Positions 17,926 to 30,450 of a stretch of 64,000 nt of DNA are shown here, piece after piece (the first letter of the stretch is position 1; each line of letters starts with the position of its first letter). Both the position numbers and the translations under genes were made by a program. Source of the DNA: Aptenodytes patagonicus (lineage: Eukaryota; Chordata; Aves; Sphenisciformes; Spheniscidae). Location: the NCBI RefSeq assembly GCF_965638725.1, contig NC_134970.1, positions 3,849,001-3,913,000 on the forward strand. The letters are read 5' to 3'. The notes beneath the pieces were generated by a model. The model was not told where the DNA came from, made no database searches, and was given only the letters and a program-made list of their open reading frames with translations.

Positions 17926-20900
17926 AGCTGATAAAAAGCAGCATCTGACAATAAAACATTCTTGTTGGTGGTGCAGTACCCTTGGAAAGCTCTTCCCAGA
18001 GTAGTGCAGTCCATGTTGGACTCATCCCGAGCAGAGTATCCAGAGCCTGGCAGAAATCCACTAGTCCACAGATTTGCAGATAGCCCTAAAACTATGGGTT
18101 TATAGGGACTATCCCTCTTTATGGCGTGGGTACATAATTCTTCCCTTATGCCTAGCTCCCCTCTGACTGGTGGGGTGGGAATAAAAAAACTTCCATAAAG
18201 GTCCAGTTACTCAGTGATTTAAGAGTTTCTTGCATGTCTCTGAAGTACCGGCTGCTCTGAAGTAGCTGCTAGCAGCCACTAGAGGAGACTAGCCAGCCGA
18301 GACAAGAGGGGACTAGCGAAAAAGGAGCACTTCAGTGCCATGCTAAAAGATGTTGACGGGGATCCAATTTGAAAGGGATGGAATTTGGAAGCAGAACCAT
18401 GCTGGCAGTTTGCGTCCATAGGTGGAGGGCGGCATCTTTATTTCAGAGCCCGGGTGAAGTGGGAAATGACACTGCCGCTGGAAAAATTTGCCAATTTAAC
18501 GTGCCAGTTTCCTCTGGAGTGCTGTGAAATCGGTCACCTGGCAGCAAAACGAAAAACTGCAGGATGGCGATAGTCTGTGTGCCTTCCTGGGCATGTTGTG
18601 TTTTCCCAAAGGTTGGAACACTTCCTCTGTTTCCCATTTTTAGCAACAACAAAAACCACTTTCACGTTGGTGTCAAACTGAGAAAGGAAAAAGTTAATGT
18701 GTTTTTACTCTGAATTGCATGCAGATCACTTAAAACGAGGTAGGAGTGGGGATTCCCAGACACTAAAGAGTTTTGTGACCCCAGACAAGAAGAATATTAA
18801 CCTTGTTGAGATACAGCTGAACAGTTATTCTGATATGGACAATCCCAGAGGGAAAGCTGTAAAGCTTCTTGGAATTCATATTTGAGAAGAATAATGGGAA
18901 CTGATGACTCCGGACTTTTTGGGTAGTGAAAGCCCAAGGCTTTGTAATTGCTTGAGCCTGGGAGGCACTCGGCGTAGCAGAAGAGCCTGCAGAAGGCTGG
19001 CTGCATGACCCTGATGTTTTCAAATCATAACTTTGAGAGAGGTGGTTAGTCAGATGGAAATTACTGAGCTCAATGTAGGGGTGAAATTCTGCAGCACGTG
19101 TTAGACAGGAAGCCAGGCCAAGTGATCTAATGTCCCTTTGTGCTCTTAAATTTCATTGTGCCTCTGGCTTGCCAGAGAGATGTGCCTTGGACAGGCCCAG
19201 AGTGAAGGATGGAGCTGCTGCGGGTTGGTTTCCTTGCAGCACCTGGCCCCGAAAGCAGGCAGCTGCCACCTGCGTGGTGCTGCTGTCTTCTGGCTCTGCC
19301 CTAAGCCACCCCAGCACCGTTGCCACCAGAGGGCATGTCGTGACCAATGTGTTCTTACTTCTGAGCAACTTAATTCAGAAACCAAAATAGCCAACAGCGA
19401 ATTCATTTAGGCTCTTACACCCCTTAGCTGTCAGGATGTCACCAAAATCTTCCCTGCAGCCATTTGTTGCTGAAAAGCTCCTATGAAGCTCCCAAATTCC
19501 TTGGCTGACCAGATCTGAGGGGTTTTGTCATGCAGTTTAACAGTGGCAAACACTTGATATGCAGAGGAAGCTGCTGCTGGGCAAGGAGGGAATAAACTGC
19601 ACATCTGAGAATATTTGGGGTTTTTTCTAATGGCATTGGCTTATGCCTTGCAGAAATGAAAACTCAAATGCAGAGAGCTTATAGCCATGTTGCTGCTACT
19701 GTTTTTTATTATTTTATTTACTATTTTGAGAAATATCTGTTTGTTAGTGTTGTCCTCCTCTCTAAAACAGCAGCGGTGTTATTGTTGGCAATATACATGT
19801 GTGTTAATTAAAGCCTCTTGAAGTAAAACCCTTGCAGATTTCTTGCTGGTTTTCTTCTTTGGCAGAGGAGGCTGATGTCTTGGCAGAAAGGACTGCCCTG
19901 CCTTGGCTCGTGGCGAGGCGTGGGGATGCGAATGAGCTCTCTGGATAGTGCTGAGGGATCACGTCTGGAATTTACATTCACCTTTCAAAAAGATGTAACA
20001 TGCGCAGAGGGTGGAGAAGAGTTTCCAGAATGCAAAATGCATCTCAATGTGCGAGTTAGGCGTTCTAGCCGTGGAGTTTTTCAGAGTAAAGCTTGAAGCT
20101 GTTTAGTCAAACCTATAAATAACCACAAGGGGAGAAGGTGTCTGGTGGTAGAGGGTTCTTTGATCTAACAGAGTTGTAACAAGATCCAGCTGCTGGAAGT
20201 GCAGGTCAGCACAGTTAAAACAGGAAATAAGATGCATCTCTTTGTAGGGAAATGTAATTGGGCTCCTCAAGGGTGCAGTACACTCCCAAACATGTCAAGG
20301 CTCCAAATCAAGACTGACTGTCTTTCCAGAAGATAATGCTGTAGTTCAACTGCAGGCTGCTGAGCTAGACTCAGAAATGAGGGGTTTATAGCCAGCTCCT
20401 AAGCGGGCAGTCAGAGCTAGTATCCCTTCCGAGGTTATACTATGTGGCAGTGTCTGTGCTGGAATTGGACCCCAAAGGGTCTCTGGCTCTCCTCCCCTGC
20501 CACTCAGGCAGGCTCCCCCCACCCAGTGTCTCCTTTTGCAAATTTTGGTCTTTAAGGACGAGCCTGCAACATCAAGGAGGTACCAGGAGCTCCATTTGGC
20601 CAAACTGGAATGTCAGAGCATCTTTACTGCTTAAAGCAGGCCTAGGGTGATTGATATTTGCTGGACCTCTTATTTCAACACTATTCAGCTGATGTACAAA
20701 CTGTTCCTTCCCATTCCACCAGCTCATAGCTATGTTTCTGAGTCAGTGCCATGTCTAATCCCCCAAGCATGTAAACCCACACCTCCAGGCTGCCCAGAGT
20801 CTCCGCTGCTGAGAACTATTGCAGATCTCTGGTCAGCTCGTCCCACCTCATCAGTGACTCAGTGGATGTTCTTCTCCATTCTGTTACCTCTGTTTGCCTG

Positions 20901-22584
20901 AAGCTTTAGGGTCCAAAGGTAATGAGGAGATGGGTTAAGTCTGCTTTTGTGCAACTGGTTAGATGTGGGAAGAGCAGATCTTAGGGTTTGCTGAGAGAAC
21001 AGGCAGAGGAACGCCGCCAGGTTTAGGGGATGCTTTCCGGTGCAGATTCTTACAGGCAATGGAAATGGTCCTCACCTTCCCCCCTGCACTGGAGAGGATA
21101 AGTTCTCCATCCAATCTTATCTGCAAGCTGTCATTCTGACTTCCCATCCTTGCTTTGGGCAAACTGTTTGCAGCTGCTTCGGACACACCAGGTGCTGGAT
21201 GTAACAGCCACTGATGCAGTCCCTTAGTATCAGGGATGCTGTAAATCAAAATATCCCCAGCGGTGTCAGGGAGAGCCAATAGCATGTTCAGCAGAGAGCC
21301 AGTACTTGTCTGGCCCAGCTTCTCTCCTGTCTTGTCAACAGATGATGATGGTCTGGCTACTGGGGATCCTTAAAACCAGCTAGAAGGACTCTGGGAGAAG
21401 AGACACATTGCCTCTGCCTTCTCCCTAGCATGGATTGATCACAGTCAGAGCCATATGTCTGACCTGAAACTTTCTCAAATCTTGAATCCTCCTCTTCTCA
21501 TTCATCCTTGACCAAGAAGTGGCAAATGCAATGTGTAATTGCAGCACACCCAGAATTATCCCTGTTTGCTGAGCCCTGTATCCACATTTGGCATATTTTT
21601 GCCTTGGGCCATGAGCCCATTCCCCACCTCAAGTATCTGCCTGACTTTTAAATGTCATCTTCAGAGGATCAGGCCTTCAGGCTGTCAGAGGAAGTACTGC
21701 ACAGCAAGGTGGGCACCGTCTTTCTTGTAAAGCAGATGTCAGCATTAAAGCTGGGCCAGGACAATGTCTCCTGCATGTTTTTTGCACACTTCCTCTGTGG
21801 CTAACAGCTTGCCAGATGAAGCCATCTCTGCTCCAAGCCAGAGCTGCATCGCATGTGCCTTTGATACTTTGCAAAGAGTAAGGTGTTGCTGCTGGCCCCA
21901 CAGGGTGACAGCCTTACTTTGGAGCATGAGCACTGGCAGCTCTCAACTCAGAAGAGGCCACTTAACCCATTTGGGTTTCTTACTGCTGTCTTTGACAAAT
22001 ATCGCTATCGTTTCAGGAAACCACACGGTGGGTGTTGTCTTTTCAGGGTAGGGGTGGGGGAAGGAATCCTGCTCCTCCATGCACAGGCCCAGGGATTGGG
22101 CTGGGGTGGTGGGATACCTCTGCTCTCCAGGATGGGCTGTGGGTAGCTCCTCTATCAGAGCAGGGTGAAGCTGCCCATGTTCCCCCTGGCAGGGAGCATC
22201 CAGGGCCAGCATGAGCAATTTCTGCAGCAGATCATGGCCCATGCTGTGAGTAGGCTGAACTAGCTCTGCTTCAGAGTAGAAGAACATGAAAGTTTGGAGA
22301 ATTCTTCTGAGCTGTGGTTGTGCGATGTTGGCTATCCCAGCTGGGCTTGAGGTCCTTTTTTGAGCTCTTCCTATTTTCAAAGGACGGGGAAGCTGTTTGG
22401 ATGGATTCTGTAGAGCCCACATGCCTCAGCTGGGTCTCATGCATGGACATGGCTTGCTAAAATTCTCCCAGGTTGGACTGAGGGGTTTTACTAGCTTTTG
22501 GAGATGCTTCCCACGGCGACGGGTGATGTGGTACAAACTTTTGTCTGCTGCTGAGGTGCAATGACTAGAACACCAACCTTAGAG
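17926..22584. other. Intergenic, no gene recognised
   Basis: Unique-looking sequence of mixed composition. The open frames are short, lack homology I recognise and are not framed by convincing splice sites. Confidence 0.5.
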
Positions 22585-22690
22585 GGCCTGGTTCTGGCTC
22601 TGCTGTTGGTCTTTGTATATAGCAAGACACTTCCCTTTCTGTGTTTGTTTTTTCCCCCATCTTTAAAATGGGGTTGGGGGGAAATAGCTT
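22585..22690 (+). repeat. MIR-like SINE fragment
   Basis: GGTTCTGGCTCTGCTGTTGG, AGCAAGACACTTCCCTTTCT and CATCTTTAAAATGGGG match the MIR order (test, loss of precision typical of an old copy). Confidence 0.65.
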
Positions 22691-25600
22691 AAGAACCATC
22701 AGTGATTTGACTGGAAGAGTTGCAAAGTTAAGCAGCTGCTTACCGTTACAAGAGTGCGTGGCAATAATGGGGTTCAGAGGGACTGCTGTCACCTCTACTT
22801 GCCCATTAAATCTGTCATTTCAAGAATACTGGTGTTTCTTAGCAAAGCACTCTGAGCAAATGCCTATATCTGTAAATTTGAGCTTGGAGTCTGATGAAAG
22901 TCACTTTTTTCTTCCCAGTGGGATCCTGGAAATACAGAAGCATAGCAATGGATGAAATGTAGGAACTTCTGTGAACTTATTGGACCTTTTCAACAGGTTC
23001 AAGCTGAGTTTAGAGCTTGGGTTTGGACTGATTCTTGTTTGATCAAATCCAGTTCCCCGTTCCCATTTTCAGATGAAATGAAAATTGTCACTATCAGTGC
23101 AAGAAGCTGATAAAAGATTCTTCATAAGAACAAAGCCTGAAGTTTATTAATCTGCTCAAAAAAGGATCTTTAGGGAAAAGGGAGGCTTCTTGGGAAGAAA
23201 TCCTGAAATAGGCTGTTGGGAGAGTGAGGGGAGGGAGGTTTGTTAAATCACTTGAATAGCATTACTTTTCTTTCAAGGACTTTTTTTTTTCCCCCCCAAA
23301 GAAGCTGGCTCTTTTATGGCCTTTCTTGATTTTAGAAGGAACTATGTTGCTTAGTGTCTCTAAAAATCATACATCCTTCAAAAATTGCTTCCTTTGCTAG
23401 CACAGAGGCATATTCAAACTAGAATTAGATGCTTAAGTATCTTTGTGCTAATGGGTGGAGAGACCTGGCCAGCCGTGTCTATACATACCTCCTTCTACCT
23501 GTGGCCATGGAAGAATCCCATTGCCCAGGCAGGAGGTGCAGCCAGGCCATCTTCACACTAGTTGCTCCATGAGAAGCCTTGGGTGTCGAAAAAACTCTCT
23601 ACCCTCTCCCACCTGTTCTCCCCTCCTTGAGAGGAAGGAGAGGCTCCAGATCATGTCATGGAATAAGCCTGAGATGGGAAAACTTCTGTTTTCTCCAAAT
23701 GGCTCTTTCCACAGGAGCCTGACCCAAAGGCTGTATGGAAGTCTTGAATCGGTCAGACCTAATGCGAACCCAAAACTGAATCCCACCAGGCAGCCACAGT
23801 CCTCTGGACTTGGGGTGTAATGACCTCCCCATTAGCCAGGCAGAGCAGTTTGTTCCTCTGGGGCCTTCAGAAGCAGCAGTGAGACACAAGGGGTGAGGCA
23901 GAGATAGAGGGTGGCAGCAGCTGTTCAGGATGTGTTGCTGATTCTGTGACATCTCCCACCCTTTTTGGAAATCAAGAGTTTGGAGCAAGACAGAAAGAAA
24001 GAAGAAACAGCTGCTGATAAAGCTTCACATAGATGACAGCCCTATCCTCAATGGGCTGTGACCCACAGCCTGTCTCTGGGGATCTGCACCAGCTGGGAGG
24101 CAACGATAGGCTTCGCTGCTTATTCTGTCTGTTCACCTCCCTGCTCTGGGCATGGGGACGGATATCATCTCCCTTCCTTCCTCCTCCTCCTCCCTTCCTC
24201 CCTCATGTCTCTGTCTCTTCCTCTCTAAGTCTGAAGTCTTTCTCCATAACCTCTGTTAACTTGCCATGGCAGAGTTTCTGATCTGGCTCTGCTTGCTGAC
24301 CCTCTGTTGTGCAGCTCCCTAAGGACTAATAGCCTTGGTCCCCTTGAGGGTCCCACCTAGTGATGGTGGGCTGGGAAATCCCAGAGTATTCTCTGTCCTA
24401 GGAAATGCAATTTTGAAGGGGCAAAAAAAATAGAGTGAAGGAAATGTTTGTGGCTAGAAACTGTTGACCCTGGACCATGCTCCCTGGACAAAGTTTTCCT
24501 CAGAGCATGTCTGTGTGTTACTTGGGTTTGTCTGTGAGGACCTCCATCAAGCCAAGAGGATGCTGGTATCACCCCAAGAACTGATCTTCCCAGGGATGGT
24601 GGCACTGGACACCTACTGAAGTGTAATGGAGAAGGTATTTGCTGGAGGTCAGGGTGACACGCTTGTGTGGCAGAGAAGTTGCTTGGGCTGGGAGCAAGGG
24701 AAGCTGTTCCAGGGGCAGATGTAGAACAAGTTTTCTGTGGCTGTGAAACTATCTAGTTTGGCTGGAGGGAAGGGGATCTCTGAGTCTGAGGGCAGCAAGA
24801 CTTTTATTTTGGTCCATGGAGACAGGGAAGAGCAGGTCTGTGCTGGAGAAGGTTCCTTGGGCAAGGAGGACCGAGATCTGCACTGACTTCAGAGGGAGGG
24901 TTGTATGGGAGGGCATGTGGAGTCTGGCAGAGCATGCATTTCCTCAGCCTCACTGACAGCAGGGTCTATTTTGGGGTAAATATTTAAGACTGGGTCTCTG
25001 ATGGTCTGATAAATGGAGTTCCCATGGCCCGAGCAAAGATCCTGTGGCTTCAGGGTATACGGAGGGCTACAGGCCACGTTTCACGTGCAGACAACTGTCA
25101 CCACATGTAATTTTGTTTTTCTTTCTTTTTTCTTTTTTTATAACAAATGAAGGGGGTCCCCACATCTGGCTGTGGCGGTTAAACAGGCTCGATTTAATCA
25201 CAGACTGATATAGGACGCAGAGAGAAAGGAGGGGAAAGAGGTGAGAAACACAGAGCACCTGCTTATCCCCAGCCAGCGTGCCCCGTTCTGGGTCAGGCTG
25301 CGCATGCGGGAGGGCCAGGAAATCCACAGCCGGTAGTGAGGGCGCGGGGGGAAGCGAGTTGCCCAGATCCTGCCTGGGTGGAAAGTCAGATGGTTGGGAC
25401 CTTTTGCAAAGGTTTTCTGCAGCCTACACCGGGGCGGAGTAGAAGCATGACAGGGACATTGCGAAGGGGCCAGGGCTGGCAGGGAGGGCTCGTGCGGATT
25501 CATTGCACAGCAGAAGGCTTCTGAAGGGGCTTTTGCAGCAGCATGATGCTTGTGTTGAGGTGAGACAAATCCAATGCCTCATCTGCCTTCCAGAAAGTGG

Positions 25601-26051
25601 GAAAATCTCTTTCCCCTGAGAGCAGGTTGCTCCCTAACTGTGTGTTAAAGATTGCCTGCTTAAGCAGCAGGAGTAGCTCGTGTGCGGAGAACAACAGTCG
25701 GCTGATCTCATGGTCCTTGTGTTCTGGCTGCTGCAGTCTTTGCTCTACCCCCAGTGTCAGGGTCAGCACCATCTTTCTAGTCCAGGGCAGCAAAGGAGCG
25801 GGAAAAAAAAAGTGGAAAACTGCCCTCTTCTAGTGGCATTTTCCATACCTAGTGGGAAGGATGCTAAAATTGTGACTTCCCAAACTGAAGCTCCCAGGCC
25901 AAATCTTTTTTGTACAGTCTACAAAGAGCCATGGCAGTGTCGATCCTCTGAGCAAACATGAGGTGTCAGTTCTCTGGGATGTCCTGTGTGTTAGGTGGTT
26001 TCTTGAGCATGGATCAGTGGGTTCCTCTGCTGAACTCTGAGGGGCTGAACT

Positions 26052-26100
26052 GCACCTCTCTAGCCCTAGGCTGGTAGGGTACACATATAGGTCACTGTAT
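26052..26100 (+). repeat. Unclassified dispersed repeat, copy 1
   Basis: CACCTCTCTAGCCCTAGGCT followed by GGTAGGGTACACATATAGGT recurs with a few changes at 27881-27928. I do not recognise the family. Confidence 0.6.
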
Positions 26101-27880
26101 CTGTTCCCAGCTGCAAAAGTGATTCTCGGTCAGGCTGGCAAGCAGAAATGTCCCAGCTGGGTGGAAAATATACAAGGCCCCAAAGAGAGGTGAAACTTGG
26201 CTCTTCTGTGAGGAGTCCCTCGGAATCAGGATTTTGGGGCTGGAACCCAGAACTGGGAAAGCCCATGCAATCACTGGGGAGCTGGAGCTTCCCACCAGGA
26301 GCCAAGTGTTTTGCTGAGAGGGTGATGGGTTTTGCCATCCAACCTAGCACTGGGTTTCTTTTTTTCCCTTCTTTTTTTCCCTTCTTTTGCAGTGGGTGAG
26401 CACATTAACTGAGACAGCAGTTTTTCCTGAACGCCCCCCTTTCCTCCCTCCCCTCCACCACCCCAACCTGGTTATTGATTAAAGCAGATTTGACATGCGA
26501 TAGGTCCCAAGACAAAAGCAATGTTAAAATAAAATGTAAGCAACAGCTTGGGGGGGAAAAAAAAGCCCCCAAAGAATTGAGCAAGGCATGACCAGGGTAT
26601 CTGGTGTCAGCCCCAGCCACTCCTCGGCCCCAGGTGCAGCTGGGAAGAGGCCTGCCTTCTGGAAAGGGTTAAGGCCAGGACTCCTGCTAGACTTCGGAGC
26701 CCTTTTGACAGCGGTTTTGAAATCTGATTTTCTTTCTGCAACCAAGTGAGGTTTTTATCAACTTCCTATTTGAGAGCAGAAGTCAGAGCCGGTGTGGGAG
26801 TGCTGCCTTGTGTCCTTCTGCCCCGTGCCCTTGCATTTATTCCAGGTAACCAGTGCGCTGGCAATGCAAGAACCACAGCTTGGGCAAATAGGAGGTTAAT
26901 GGTAGGGAACAGCCCTGGAGTTCAGTCAGATAAAGGGTCCTGTTTTATTCTTTGCATCAGACTACAGGCCAGCCACGCTGCATGTGCAACCTGTTCCTGG
27001 TGGCTCGCTGCAGCATCACTGGTCTCATCTTGCCTGTGTGCAGGGTTCAGCTGTCCATGGCTAGCGGCCTGTGTCAAACTCCTTGTGCAAAGCAGCAAAA
27101 TAACTGTTTGTGCATCTGCCTATAATGCCCAGGTGCTGAGACCTGCACTGGCGCCTGAACTCCAAAATCGGACGAGGCCAAATCAGCTCTGTTGTGGGCT
27201 CGTAGCCTATCACCGCCTATTTCACCATCATGAGAGGTGAGGAGCAACATAACGCTGTGCAGATGGCTCCATCCTGCACTTCTATTTGCAGCCACAACAG
27301 CGTTGTCTCCGGGAGGCATTTTGCTGGCACAAGGCAGGCAGAGTGGAGCAGGTCCCCCACTTCATGCAGATGTACGTAAATCTGCTTGTTCTAACCCAGG
27401 AGTTATTTGTACGATTTGTGTTGTTCTTTTCCATATGCGGCTGCGGCTTTCTCTTGCAAGGGCTTTTCACTTGAAATCAGTCTCTCCTATGCTCAAGTAT
27501 TCAGGGACTTGCGCTCTTCAGGACAGCTCGGGTTTCTATACGCACATGTTTTATGGGGGAGCTGGGCCCAGGCAAGCACAGATGGACTCGAGGCTTATGG
27601 AAAGTACCTTTCAAACCAGCCCTGTTTAGATTTCTAGCCTGAGCCAGAAAATAAATAAAGATGGGAGGTCTGCTCTTTTTTGTCTAATATATTTAATTGC
27701 ATTGACAATCAGAGCCCAGGTCAGCCTCTCCACTGGAAATACCCCAGAAAGTCTCAGATTTTGCAGAGATTTCCCCAAATTCTTCAGCTAGGGAGATGAC
27801 ACTTCTCATCTTTACCCAGAAACTATCGCAGCATTTTTGTGTTATCTTGCAGAGGAGAGAGCCTGCGGTAGCTGTTCAGG

Positions 27881-27928
27881 CCACCTCTCTAGCCCTAGCC
27901 TGGTAGGGTATCAATACATAGGTCACTT
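27881..27928 (+). repeat. Unclassified dispersed repeat, copy 2
   Basis: CACCTCTCTAGCCCTAGCCT then GGTAGGGTATCAATACATAG and GTCACT. It is the same orientation as the copy 1.8 kb upstream, with small insertions. Confidence 0.6.
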
Positions 27929-30374
27929 GCCCTGTGTTGCATGGCTTGATCAATGCAGGGAAGGATGCAATCCCAATATTGCTTGTGATGCCCCAAATCA
28001 CAAACGCCATCAGAGCGAGCACAGTGTTCAGCAGAGGGGAGTCTCAGCTCTGCCCGGCATCGCGGTGCTGCTGATGCACAAACAGCTAATGGAGTGTGAG
28101 AGCAGCAGTGACGGCACCAGAACTGGAAAAATCTTATGCGCTTATAGCTGTGACAGTGTGTGCAGGGAAACTACTGCTGAGATACTTTGTGTAATGTTCA
28201 TGCTACTGTCTCTCTTCAAAGGTCTTCTGCCACATTTGTGTTCTGCCTCACTTGCAGTTGTTGGTTTTTTTTCAACTCTGATGTGACTGTTAAAGCTCTT
28301 TGAAACTGTCAGCTTGCAAAGCTGAAGGGTTAAACACAGGACACAGTGGGCTTAAATACAGCAGACCTCTCTGGTGGCTGAGGACCGCCAGCATAATCGC
28401 TGCTCTCAACACTGTCTCTGCTCCAAAGCAGTGGTTTGCAGGTTTAGCTCAAAGCATCATCCCCGTGTGCAACCAGACATCTTCCTTAGGCACTTCACTG
28501 TGCCTGCAAGGGCTTGGCTGAGCCAGATCTGCAGGTGCAAGAAGTGACGAGATGGGGAGTGGAAACTAGTCTGCCTTTAGGGCACCATTGTAGTTTTCAG
28601 CTGTGCATCCAACCATCAATCTCTGCAGGTGAGCAGAGATCGTTGCTGAGCATCTATTTTCTCCTTCTTAACTTTTACTGTGCAGGAAGTAAATAAACAC
28701 TTATGCATACTTTTAACATATTTGTCAGGTAATGGTGGTAAAAATAAAGTTTGCATATTGTGGGGCTGAATCGGCTGAGAGCCGCTTCGTGTTGCACGTG
28801 GGAGCCCATTGAAATCAATGGGGTCTCAAGGGTATAACTGATGGCAAACACCAGCCCTGTCTTTAAGCCTTTTGTATCTCGCTGTCTCAGCTGCTGGCAC
28901 ACGGGAATGGTACCCTGCAGCCCTGCCATCATTAGTCATAGGCTAACCTTCCCGCTCTTGGGTGTGCGGGGGCTGAGCGCTCTCTTGCTTGCATCAGGGA
29001 AGGAATAATCCAGGATTTTGGTTATAACTGCAAAAGATAGGAGTCTGGTCTTTGTCTTACAGCATCTCCTAAACCCATCTAGAAGGAGAGCCCTGTCAGG
29101 TTCAGAAGTACAAATGCACAGTTCCTGGTTTACAGTTTATTAGCTAATTAGGATCAACAGTAATCTCAAGCAGTGTATGCCTGAAAATGAAAGATCTACA
29201 GCTTCCATGGACATCAAATTGGTATACAGAGCTGAGTAAATCTACTGACCCGAGTAGGAGTTTCCAGGGCATGTAGCTAGTGTTTCTGGTGTCTCTGGTT
29301 GATGTGTTCACAGTAATAGCTGACACTTAGATGAATGTGTCTCCCCTCTTTCAGATAGATCATATTCTCTGTCCTGAAACAATTCATGCAGACACTTGGC
29401 ATCACTTCATAAAAACCTGGTAGCAGGGGACAGTGATACAGAGAGAGCATGGCTGTAGAAGAAGGGAGCTGCCCTGGCAGGAGACTGAGGAGTCTCTATA
29501 AAAAAGGCTTTTCCCTGTGGAGACAATAAAAGTGCAAATATTAGCACTGGAGGTTATTGAAAATCACTTGCTGTAATAGCCCCAGGGCCCAGCGGCATGG
29601 CTCTCCAAAGCACTGTGCATACAGACAATAAGGCAGAATGGATTTACTGGGGGAGCGTAGGGGGCCAAAGCAACAGGTATTGTGTCCATTTTAAAGCAAA
29701 AAGATTGGGGGCAGAGACTTGTCACACATGCTTTTGGGCCTGAATGAGCTCTCTTGAGTCCTATCCCAGCCTTTGGCACCAGCCTTTCTCCTGGGAGCAG
29801 AAGGGGACTGGATATTTCAGTGTTTCTGTAGGTTGTGGTATAGCAGTTGTGTACAGTGGTGGGGTGCTCTGTGCAGGTAGGATGTTTTCCATCAGTGTTT
29901 ACACACGCCGATTTCCTCCTCTGAATTGTGCATTAGGTTGAATAACCAAGATTTTTAACCTGGTCACCACCTTACTAAGCAAAACCATAGTGCCTGCATT
30001 TCCTGTTAACCTGGTACCTTTTTCTTCACCAAATTCAGCACAGCAGAAGGAAGAAGCAGCATGCCCAGCTCGCTTTTCTGAGAAAATTGTAGCAAGGGCA
30101 GAAAGAAGTGGCTGTCTAACGGCTCCCAGCCATACCATACAAGAGATTTTTGGATAGGAAGTGAAGAGCAACTTTTCCCATGGGAACTACAGGGGGAGGC
30201 AAACTGAACTGAATGGAGGCCTCATAAATCAAAGACATACGCCTTTGACTTTCTGCACTATAGCCTTGGGCAGCTGGCATTTATATGCCCAGTCAAGAAT
30301 TAAAAAATAAAAAGGCCATAAAATGCAAGAATTATAAAAAATGCTGAGTTCTGTGAACGTCTCCTTCCATCAGC

Positions 30375-30450
30375 CTCAAAGTACTATGGAAGGGGAAACT
30401 GAGGCACAGTGCATGGAGTCCATTTGCTGAGGGTCATGCAGAACCTTAGC
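30375..30450 (-). repeat. MIR-like SINE fragment
   Basis: GGGGAAACTGAGGCACAGTG followed by a GGGTCATGCAGA stretch is the reverse of the usual MIR core (CTCAGTTTCCCC). Confidence 0.6.

Larger units (their letters stand above)
22691..30374. other. Intergenic, no gene recognised
   Basis: Apart from the paired repeat at 26.05 and 27.88 kb and a CT-rich stretch near 24.16-24.24 kb, I see nothing I can name. A segment at 28.80-28.86 kb (GAAATCAATGGGGTCTCAAG) resembles ancient amniote repeats. Confidence 0.5.
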
